Of a DNA stretch of 64,000 nucleotides, positions 22,701 to 34,700 are shown in pieces. This DNA comes from Maniola hyperantus (taxonomy: Eukaryota; Arthropoda; Insecta; Lepidoptera; Nymphalidae). Location of the stretch: assembly GCF_902806685.2 (NCBI RefSeq), contig NC_048547.1:11047196-11111195 (forward strand), read 5' to 3'. A program made the translations under genes and the position numbers. Under the pieces are notes generated by a model. It was not told the origin of the DNA. It was given only the letters and a program-made list of their open reading frames with translations, and searched no databases. Within the stretch, counting starts at the first letter, position 1; each line of letters opens with the position of its first letter.

Positions 22701-25700
22701 ACTCTGTACTGTACCTAACTAAATCGTAGTCTGTACTCTGTACCTACGAGTATATCTATGAAAGTATGAACTAAGTAGGTACCTACTAGGTACATAAATA
22801 GGTTATGCTCGCGACCTCATCCAGGTTTTTAAAAATGCCGTGGAAACCATATAATAGACTTAATGGTGGAAACTATGATTTTCCGGGATCAAAAGTAATC
22901 TACGTCCTCGTGAAGGGCCATGAAAAGACCGACAGATAAAAACACTTCCACATGTATAATATTAAAGGCTAGTTTTATTTTAAATACAAATATCTCATAT
23001 TATTAAGTAGTTACCTACCTATAATGCGTAAAATTGAACTTCTCGCGCGCCACTTTAACTTTGTGTCAATTCAGTCAATTATATCATATCAAAGTCAAAA
23101 GTACGATTTTAGTCCTTATTTCAAAGGCAAACCGTACTTTTGACATGACAGTTGACCCATAAGGCGTTTGTGCACTCATCCGTATTCGATTCGTATCCAT
23201 GATTTTTCGAAATGGCTGTCATACAAAAACGTACTCATTCGATTCGTATTTTTACGGAATCTGTGATTTCACTGATGAGTGCACAAACGCCCATAGGGTT
23301 AAAATGGTGCATAGGAAATCATTTTTTACGGACCATACACATTATGTGTATTTTGAAGCCGATTTACTGTTCTGTTACTCGTTATTCAATGAAGTTTTTT
23401 TTTATATTTTACAGGAATCTTCTTTACTGACGGCTACTTCTGGCACGTGCAGAGAAGGTTCTCGCTGCGGTACATGAGAGACTACGGCTTCGGCAGACGA
23501 GCGGAGAGCCTGGAGACTGTCGTCGCTAATGAAACTAAGGAAATGATCGATATGGCGAGAAATGGTCCTAAATATCCAGCTGAAAATGTAAGTAGTTTGG
23601 ATATTTTTTTAAAAGAATATTAGCCATGTTAATTCATGACTAATATTTTCCATTCTAATAAAATAAGCTGTGATAGCCTAGTGGTTAGGACGTCCGCCTT
23701 CTAATCGGAGGTTCGATCCCGGGCACGCACCTCTAACTTTTCGGAGTTATGTGCGTTTTATATGATTAAATTAATATCACTTGGTTTACCGCACCGTGAG
23801 AAAAAACATCGTGAGGAAACCTGCATGCCTGAGAGTTCTCCATAATGTTCTCAAAGGTGTGTGAAGTCTACCAATCCGCACATGGCCAGCGTGGTAGACT
23901 ATGGCCAAAACCCTTCCGCGCTCTGTAGTAAGCCGGTGATGGGTTGATCATGATGATGATTTTCCATTCCCGTCCAACTAAGCTTAAAGCTTGTGCTAGG
24001 AGTACCTAGGTACGACAATAGTGCAACGGGTGGGGTTAAACCAGCGACCTTACGCAATTCAGACCACTTAGATAAAATTCTAACATGGTTCTTACTTATT
24101 TTAGTTAATCTTTTTCCAGGAATTGGTGAAAGGCGACATGATATGCCTGCAGAACTACTTTGCCGTACCATTTATGAATGGTATGGTGCACATTTTCGCG
24201 CGCACCACATTCCCCAGGTCCGAGTACAAAGTTCTATGGGACCTAGCCAGAGAGGTCCTGCTCTTCCAGCGAGGATCGAACGATTTCGGAGGTGCTATAA
24301 CTTTGACGCCGTGGCTGAAAGATGTTCTACCCGGCTACAGTGGCTACAGGGACATGAGGAAGGGAAACCAGGCATTGTTGGATTTCTTTGACGTAAGTGA
24401 TAGACAAAGAATGTGAAAGTCAGGATAGCTTCTTTATTCATTCGATCAAAAGTTAGCGTTTGACTGCATCTCACTTGGGGGGAAAATATTATTTCTATCT
24501 AAAATGAACGCGCTAGTTAGGTATAATTATAATATATAATAAATATAATATGGAAAGTAGCTGATGCCCGCGACTTCGTATGCGTGGATTTAGGTTTTTA
24601 AAAATTCTGTGGGAACTCTTAAATTTTCCGGGATAAAAAGTAGCCTTGTCCTGCCCCAGTTTGCAAGCTACCTCTGTACCTAATTTCGTCAAAATCGGTT
24701 GAACGGTTGAGCCGTGAAAAGCTAGCAGACAGACAGACACACTTTCGCATTTATAATATTAGTATGGATTATTCAAGCCTCTCATTAATATTTATTCAAT
24801 AAATTAAATTGGACTAAGAGCCAGCGCGTGCCAGAACTTCGTTATTTTATAAAGGCTGAAAGTTTCTCTGCGTGTTGTTCCCAACATAAGGAGGAACGAT
24901 CAGCGACTATGAAGTTTGGATCATGGTGGCTTTGGGAGATAACAGGTGTTTGACATGATTTTTAATGCTAATCCGAATAAAATAAGTATAAAAAATTAGA
25001 CCTTATACTTTGACGTAAGATTTTTTACACCTTTATTACGTGTTATCTCCCAAAGTCATGATCCAAACTTCATAGTCGCTGATCGTTCAGTCCCTGAAAA
25101 GTGTCACGGACAATACGCAGAGAAACTTTCAGCTTTTATGAAATAACGAAGCTTTGGCACGCGCTGGCTCTCTCTAATTAATGGTTCAATTAATATTTGA
25201 CACCTCTAGTTTGAACTTTGAAGCCCACGGTAAGTATGTGCTATTAAAACAAGATTCTAGTCAAAATATCACGAGCTTCAACAATAGTAGGTCTACTTTT
25301 CCTGTTATACTCTAAACACATTTTGGCCAATTTATAGACTAAGGGCCGGTTGTTTCAACAAATTTTGATGGACACGTAACCTTTAAATATGGCGCTAACG
25401 AACGTAAGAAAAGAAAAAGCGTTGATTCAGCATCTATTAGCGCTAACGTTCGTTAAAAAGTTACGTTTACGTTAACCAGTGCTGGCGCCATTGGTGATCG
25501 TCAAATCAGTTCGTAACTTCATACTTCTTACAAACGGAATATTTTATTTACAAATTATAATGGAATCAATTGAATTCAATGCTTTTAATGGTAGTTTTTT
25601 TGAAGATGAAAGAGAATTTTAAAAAAAGAAAAAGTGTTTAAAATGCGAAGTAGTTGCATCAATAACTATATCTATATATATAAAAGGAAAAGGTGACTGA

Positions 25701-28700
25701 CTGACTGACTGATTGACTGACTGACTGACTGACTGACTGATCTATCAACGCACAGCTCAAACTACTGGACGGATCACGCTAAAATTCGGCAAGCAGATAG
25801 CTATTAAAACGTAGGCGTCCGCTAAGAAAGGATTCTTCTAAATACGACCCCTAAAGGGGTAAAAAAGTGTCTTAAGCTCATGTTAAAATCTCATAGTTAA
25901 AGATCAAAGCTAAGGGTGTAAAATAGGGGTTTAAAATTTGTGTAGTCCACGCGGACGAAGTCGCGGGCATAAGCTAGTGATTTAATATAAAATGAAATAA
26001 AAAAGTATACGGAAAAGTAAGTTAATTTTTAGGGTTAGTTTCGTAACCAGAATAACAATCCCGATTCTCTAGTCTCTCTCTAAACTAAATTTAGAGTATC
26101 TGCATCCTTTTCTTTTTACTAATGCTAAAAAAGGAACGGAACATGACTTTCACATTAATTAAAGACTCTAAATTTTAGTGCACAATGAGGCCGATTCTTT
26201 GGTACACCATTTCTAAACTAAACTAAATTAACAGGTCTAAATCTATTGCTCTCCTTTTCCGCAAGCAACATTATGAAAGGGATAGCAATAGATTTAGACG
26301 TGCCATTTTAGTTTAGTTTAGAGATTGTGTACAACAGAATTAGCCACAATACAAATTTAAACAGTAGGTTCGCGAGTGCGTGCTAAAATCACGGGTTTTA
26401 CCATCTAAAAATTAAATTTAGAAATGTCAAACTGCTTCTGTCCTTTTCATATTACAATAGTAAGAAGAGGGTGCGAATACTCTAAAATTAGGTTGTGCTT
26501 AGAATCGGTGCCATGACGAGTTAAGACGACGATCCAATAACGGCGTAATGTCATTGCTCACAACATTCTCTTCAACATAATGTTTTATGTTAATAATATT
26601 TTCTCCATCATTTTCGACAATAGGTTTCAAACCAGTTAGTAATTCCAAAACTACTATACCGAAAATGAAAAGGTCGATTTTCTGTGTGATAGAGCTATGC
26701 ATGCCTTCTGGCGCCATGTACGCTGAGGTTCCCATTGGACATGTTGTAACAAATGTTGAATCATATTGTTTTGCCAAGCCAAAGTCACAGAGTTAAAAAA
26801 ATATATAGGTACTTATTTTTAGGGTTCCGTACCTCAAAAGAAAAAACGGAACCCTTATAGGATCACTTTGTTGTCTGTCTGTCTGTCAAGAAACCTACAG
26901 GGTACTTCCCATTGACCTAGAATCATGAAATTTGGCAGGTAGATAGATCTTATAGCTGACATTTGGGGAAAAATCTTAAAACCGTGAATTTGGGGTTGCA
27001 TCACACAAAAAAAATCAAATTGTGGTCTTAAACTAATAATTAGTATTTTCAATTTTCTAAGTAATCTATAACTATATCAAGTGGGGTATCATATGAAAGG
27101 TCTTCACCTGTGCATTATTAAACAGATTTTTATTTATTTTTATGTATCACAGTTTATGAATTATCCCGCAAAATGTCGAAAAATACGACTGTAGTACGGA
27201 ACCCTCATTGCGCGAGCCTGACTCGCACTTGGCCGGTTTTTTAAAACTATGAAATCTGGCACTAACGGTACAGAAGTCTTGATTGTTGTCATAGTCAGTA
27301 ACACAGTATGAGTTTCAACCAGGAACTATAGAAACCAAAAACTTAGGACCAAACAAGGGATCTGCCCTGTTTTTAGAAAGCCTTTCAACTCGAGTACAAC
27401 AAACCTATAACTCACAAACCACTTACGATACTGGTTTTTTATTCTTAAAATCATTTAATAAATTTAGATCAGTTGTCACATAAAAATAAATTAATACCGG
27501 ACAAGTTCGAGTAGACTCGCGTATCGAAGATTCCGTACCTTGAAAGGAGATATAGATCTTAAATAGTTTTTAGGTAAATTATTAAAACAAATCCAATTCG
27601 CTAGCATTAATAAGTACTTAAGTATTTTACTAAAATAAGCAGCTGTGACAGGCAGACCGACAGACAATGTTGTACCATACCAGGGTTTCATTTTGGTACA
27701 GAACCTTAAAAATAACAAGCTTTTTATCATGTCGCTTCTGATTATGATTAAGAGTTCCAAGGTTTTACCATTTTGTTACGGAATCCTTAAAACGGTATCC
27801 AGTCTGTAATAAGCAGATAAGCAGGAATTAAAAAATACTTTAAATAAAATGCCAAAGTAAGGCTTTGACCGATATCGACCTTTGATTCATATAGGCCTAA
27901 GTATTTTTATTTGATTAAGGCTACGTGTGTTTGACACAGGTGATAGAACAGAATGATAGAATGTGATTATAATAATAGAGAGAGAGCCAGCGCGCAACAG
28001 ACTTTCGTTATTTTATAAAAGCTGTAAGTTTCTCTGCATATTGTCCCCAACACTGGGAGGAACGTTTGTTTAGATGATTGTTTGGATCATGGTGGCTTTG
28101 AGAGATAACAAGTAGGTAAGTAAAAATCTTACGTCAAAGTATAAAATATTCAGAATAGTAAGTACCTACCTATTAGGAATCTCGTCATGCATTGCCAGAC
28201 ACTTAAGTGTTGTGGCAACCTCCTGCCAGAATCTGGCAGGGGTTAATAAGTATTATAATACGATCACCAGAAACGAAGGAAAGTGTAGAATAAGAGCGCG
28301 TTTCCACTCATGCGGAGCGGAGCGGAGGTGCTTTCAATTACTTATTATTGTTAGATGACGTGACAAAATTATCACGTCATTAGGTATATCAATAAGCTGA
28401 TTGGTCTTTTGAACACGTCTCCGCACAGCCACGCACAGCTCCGCTTCAGTGGAAACGCAGTCTAGGTAATGGCAGATTAAATTAAAGGGTTTGAATATTT
28501 TTGTATGGAGCCAGGCCTGCCTAGTAACTTAGTGCGATCACGTATAAAATCTGTACTAAATCAATCTGTACTGGTATCAACACAAACAATAATTAAGTAT
28601 TGACATAATCATCCAAAGTGTCACATTTCCAAGATATTATAAGCTATCAAAGTGGTACTGGTGGCTAGATATAGAGTTTGATAGCTTTTATTCCGGAAAC

Positions 28701-31700
28701 GTGACACTTTGGATTCTGCCCACCAATCTCTCGGTTAAGTATATGGGTCGAATCGCGGCAGGGCGCCCGGTTCGGTACATGCTCTTGGCGTTTTCCCGGG
28801 GCGCCTTCTTGACTGCCTACAAATTATTTTATGTCTCCTCCTTGTCCCTTATGGTCACTCTCTCCCTTGGGGGATAGACGTCACTAGCACAGCTGAGATC
28901 CCCGCTGCTGCTTCTTTGTGGTGCAGGCCTGGCACCTGTACGCCCCGAACTGCCTTGCTTCTTATGCCAATGGTGCGCGAATTCCCGTGGCCGGTTGTAG
29001 TTCCCCGCCAATGAGACGAGGTCAGTGTAGAAGACCGGCCCCGCTTCCCCGCGTACGATCCCATCTAACATCGTCACCCGCAAGTCCTCATAAAGGGGAC
29101 ACTCCCACAGCACATGGTGCCTATCCTCGTCGCCAAAGCCGCACTTGCACGCCGCGCCGGGCCCTCGTACAACGTCATCCCTTGCAGGCGCGCCCGAAGA
29201 CAGCCGTGTTCGATGAAGATATGTGAGGTCTCGTAGTCCGGCGCGACTCAGGTGGCCCCGAGTCTGCCGGATACATCCGGGAAAAAGCGTCGCAATTCGT
29301 CACTCCAAACGAGTCCGACTAGCACTTGGCCAATTTTTGTTTTTGTTTTATAGAATTTAACTTCCATGTGTACTTAGTTACCTTATGAATAAGAACACTA
29401 ATCAAAATAATTAATTACGATTATAGGTATAATAGTACTACTAGCTTATGCTCGCGACTTCGTCTACGTGGACTACACAAATTTCAAACCCTTACTTCAC
29501 CCCCTTATGGGTTGAATTTTCAAAAATCCTTTCTTAGCGGATGCCTACGTCATAATAGCTATCTGCAGATTACATGCCAAACAGTCCGATCCGTCCAGTA
29601 ATTTGAGCTGTGCGTTGATAGATCAGTCAGTCACCTTTTCCTTTTATATATTTAAGATTTCAAACCCAAACTCAAACTTAAATTATTTATTCAGAATTGG
29701 TAAAATTTTAGGCTTCCTGATGGTCATAAATTTTTATTTGTAAGATGATATGATATACCTAGTGGTGATAATTAATACGTACTTAAAATTAAAGCTCCGA
29801 GGGTTCCAAACCCGCCCAGGGCTTATTTAGATTTTTGTTCCAATATGTTAATAACCCAGATTTCTTTTTTAACAGAAACTGATAAAGCAAGCAATGGCGA
29901 CGCATGACCAAACGTACGATCGTCATTTTTTGGATGTTTACATTAGAAAGTGGAAAGAAGAGCAAGAGACTGTGAAACGAACAACATTTTCAGGTTAGAG
30001 GTCTTATCTCATTTAGAGCCACCCGGCACCCGACCGAAGCCTCGTCGTCCATTAGTTGTCGACAGCAGCTAATCCACGGATGGGCGCCGCGTTGTGAACC
30101 TTGCGTGGTTAACGAGTGGACATCGCATGGTCCACATATAAGTTATCCTCTATAAGCTTTTATTCATTCATTTTAAAATCAAAATGATATGACCGACACG
30201 TTAATAAGAAAGGATAAGAATGAAGGGAGGAGGAGCGGTGCGCCGCCAAAGCATCGTTCTCGCGCGTAAACCACCCGCGCGTGGGCAACTCAAGGCAAGC
30301 GTACGAGCAACGGGTGGTCACTGGTTACCGCGTGGTCCACTGCCGTAATAATATTCGCCTAGATATTTATTTATTTTGTGATCATGTGGCTCAACTCTAC
30401 ACGGTGACTTTGAATTTTTAATTTGGCCAATAACTTATCTTTGTAAGTTTCCATTAATATCTAAGGACCTTGCATAAATACAATATTTTGTCACAAATTA
30501 GTAGGTACAAAGCCACAATTGGCTTGAAGGATTTTCAGAAACTCCATCTGAGTGAAACAAGAGCGGTTCAAAGCGGTTTTTAGCTCAGATGTTATATTGA
30601 GCATGAATCTAAAAATATGTGAAGAATTATTGTGAAAGAAAAAATTTAAAAGAAATTGTGTGTGAAAGAATTGATTTTGAAATCTTTAAACTAGCATTTA
30701 GATCGATCTCCATCTAAATGCTACGACACGAATCGATCGACATATTGATCCATGGTGAGATGTTTTTGAGACTATTTTACATGAATAGGTTTGAATGATT
30801 TATTTTCTTACAGAACACCAGTTCCAGCTTGTTTGTACTGACTACATGTTTCCTGCGGCCAGCGCGGTTCAGGCCGTACTTACATTTTTGGTCGAAAGGC
30901 TATTGCTGCAACCCGAAATTCAAGACAAAATTCACGAAGAAATCGACAGAGTGGTCGGACGCGACCGCATGCCCACGCTAGACGACAGACGAAAGTACGA
31001 AAAATGAAAATAAATATTTGTCTGCCAATCCACACTTCGCTAGCGCCAATGGTTAGGCTAGGGTTAAGGCTATGACCTCAACCCCTTTCATACTAAAAGA
31101 AGGAGACCCGTGCTCACTAGTGGGCCGGTGATGGGCCCAAATTGTTGTCACAAACTGCAGTAGCGCGAGGTTTCTTATCTAACTACTTATAATACCACTA
31201 GCGACCTGCCCCGGCTTCGCATGGGTGCAATGTAGATACTAATGTGGTGTCATTGAGGTGTCATTGCCTGCCTCAAACTCTCAAATGAGAGGATTTTTTC
31301 CGACCTAATTCACATTATTTCAATTTCTCTAGGGATCTCTAATTTTTTGAGAATTAAACTATACTTATAAACATTCCTCTTGAATCACTCTATCTATTGG
31401 TGAAAACCGCATTAAATTCCGTTGCGTAGTTTAAAAGATCTACGCGTTCATACATACATACATACATACAGACGCGGGAAGCGACTTTATTTTATACTAT
31501 GTAGAGATAGAGATAAAGACTCTTTATATTTTGTATTTATGAAGTCTTAGAGCCAACGCATACAGGTGGAGTAGAGGAGACCCGTTCTCATAAGTGGGCT
31601 AGTGATGGGTTGCCCATGATATATTGCAGAGAAGGCGTGGCACGCTTAGTTTCGCCTATGTGAGCTACGAGCCCCAAAAAGTAAATAAAAGCTCTTTGAA

Positions 31701-34700
31701 TAACTAAGAAAGATACCGCGCCTCAGCTCCACTCCTCTCTGCTGGTGTGCGTTGTACCTTATAAGATTAATTTGTTTTAGTATGCCGTACACCGAAGCGT
31801 CCATCCGCGAAATCATGAGGTATGAGCCACTAGTGCCACTTGGAGTGCCTCATCGAGCTATGAAGGCTTCAAAGTTCGGGGGATATGACATACCTGAGGT
31901 AATCTTTGTAACAAACATTTAGTTCAAGGGAAACAACGTAGCATTCATCGAAAATTTAAATCTCTCTATTTAGTATTTTTACATATCTAATCTGCCTAGA
32001 TCTCAGATAGATACAGGCTGTTTTGATGAAGGATTGTGGCGCATTGGACACTAAGTATTATATTAAACACTAGGCGATGCCTACGAATTCGTAGACGCGT
32101 GGATTTAGGTTTTAAAAATCCCGGCAACTTCTTCGGTGTGGATTTAGATTTTTTTAGTTTCGTGGGAACTCTTCAATTTTCCGGGATAAAAATAACCTGT
32201 GTCCACCTCCGGTTCAACGGATCAATCGGTTAAACGGAATCGCCGCGAAAAGCTACCTGGCAGACGTACCACACTTTCGCATGGATGAGTTTAGTTCTCA
32301 TGATCATCATCATTATCATTATCAACCAATAGACATCCACTGCTTGTGGAGTGAAGCCTCTTGTCAATCCGTCAATCGGTGAGTGCTGTGGTACGCTGTC
32401 TTATAAGTGGGAGGTCCCGTGTTCGATTCCCGGCAGGGGATAGTTTTGGAATTTACAATTTCTAAATAATTGTCACTGGTCTGGTCTGGTGGGAGACGGT
32501 CGTGGCTAGTTACCACCATACCGGCAAAGCCGTACCGCCAAGCTATTGTTTTTATTCCCAGAAGAACAAAGTTAAATTCCATGATTTGAAGCGAGTTCCA
32601 CTTCTTCCGGTACAATGCTGTGTAGAAAGTTTATAGATACTAAATACAGAGATGCAGAGGAACTTTCAGCTTTTATAAAATAAGGAAGGTCTGGCACGCG
32701 CTGGCTCTCTATAACAGTTTGAACCACAGTTTTTCGTAAAAGTGTGGTTTGAACTGTATATGTCACTCAGTCTGTTTCTCCTTTTATTTATGTACGTAGG
32801 TACTTATGAAGTAGGTAGATTACGTAAAAAAATATTAGGCAATACCAAAAAAAACTAGCAGTAAAACTAAAAATATATCTATAAGTAGATAAATGAGTAG
32901 ATAAAGATAGCTTAATTAGTGAGTTTCCTGTGTGGGGCGTAGGTACCTACCTGCTTATCTATTTTTATAAAAAAAAACCCGGCGAAGTGCGAGTTGGACT
33001 CGCGCACCGAGGGTACCGTACCTTGAAAGGATATGTGTAATTATTTTAAACTAGATGATTCCCGCGGCTTCATCTGCGTGAATTTAGTTTTTAAATCCCG
33101 CTTTGATTTTCTGGCATAAAAAGTAGCCTATGTCCATCCCCGAAACGCAAGGCTACCTCTGTACGGTACGCGGCAGAATGTAATGTATGTACATCGACAT
33201 TTAGAAGGAGATAGCAGATTTGTAGAGCGTTGTCCCTATCATTGAGACCGATAAAACTGCATATAGGTATGAGTGACAGAGACAACGCTTTCCAAAGCTG
33301 AAATGTCATTCTAAAGGCCGATGTACATTACTTTCTGCCGCGTACTGTACAATAGGTTGAAGTACACTTAAAGAAACCTATTACCGCTACACAGCGGCAT
33401 ATTCTTTTTTTTAATAATTTTTCAGGGTTCGAACATGAAAAGCGTGGCAAAAATAAATTGATTTACTACCTCGAGTATAATACATAGGTACCTATATTAC
33501 GTAAGTATGGTAATAACGTACTTATCACCTCGTTACTATACTTACCTAATTTAAAATAAATTAAATAATTAAAATAATTATGAGGTTTTTTTTAAGAAAA
33601 ACTTAACACGGAAATAATGACCACCACAGTTCTTACCCAAACCTATTTAGCTACGGAATTCTACCTTTTAAGTTACCTATGCGTGTTCTGCGTTCAGACC
33701 TGACACGCATTAGTTTCCCACGATAAATATGAGAATATTATTAAAAATAATAACTTGAGTAACAAATACTTGCCTGCAATTATTATTGTGGTAATGTTAC
33801 CAACTAACTACCTATAGGTACCTAGGTGTTTTAGGGTTCCGTAGTAAACAAGAAACCCTTATACTTTCGCCATGTCCGTCCGTCCTCGGTTAATCTCTAT
33901 TAGTGAGACTATTAGTGCTAGAAGTCTGTAATTTAGCATGGATCGATTAAACAATCACGCTGACAAAGTGGTGAAATAAAATTTTGATAAATATTTTTTT
34001 AGGGTAGCTCCCCTACATGTAACTAAAGTGGGGATGATTTTTTTTTTCTCGTCTACCCCATAGTATGGGGTATCGTTGAATAGGTCTTTCAACAATACTG
34101 TGGGTGTGGGAACATTATTTTCCGACTTCTAGATTCGTTTGTAAAATATGATGATTTATAGTGCTAATTTTTATTAGAGTCAAGTGTCCCCCCCCCCTCT
34201 ATCAGCCAAATGGTAGTATATGTATAGGAACGTGAAAAAATTCACAACAGTAGTATATATTATAATCAATTTTAAAGGAAAACTATCATGGCTAAGTAAG
34301 TTTCGCAGACCGCGAAAAAATTTTGTTTTATGGTAGGTACGGTAAAAGGCTGTTTTCCTATACAAGGTTGCGTTGAGACATGAGACACGGAATATAGGGT
34401 AAAGGCTGGAGTGAATGAACAAACTACACAGGTTTTTGCTAATATTAAGAGCTGGAATATGCATTTGCAATAATAAATTATGATTATGTTTATGGAATAG
34501 AAAACCGGCTGCTATGTTCCTACATTTTTTTAATGTTTGCTTAAAACCCATACAAGCAATACTAAATTGTTTATGATTTGCCTGTTAGTAAAAATGTGGA
34601 GGCTAATTGAAGAACACCGGTTGTTGTTCCTCTGCAAAACTGGTCAAAAATAGTAAGATAAGTACCACTTACAACGCTGTGTTGCTTTTCATTGGTAAAT

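Noticed and set aside
23680..23745. Apparent tRNA gene (TAGTGGTTAGGAC ... GGTTCGATCCCGGGC)
   Set aside because: The A and B boxes are present, but the 3' acceptor half does not pair with the 5' end and the sequence continues into a SINE body with an ATGATG tail.
24120..24416. Alternative 132-codon and 97-codon frames over P450 exon 4
   Set aside because: The exon 4 frame that joins both neighbours in phase gives the P450 sequence; the longer frame is out of phase and reads through SINE sequence.
34180..34551. 123-codon reverse frame next to P450 exon 8
   Set aside because: Low-complexity composition, starts in a family D repeat, no splice context or recognisable domain.
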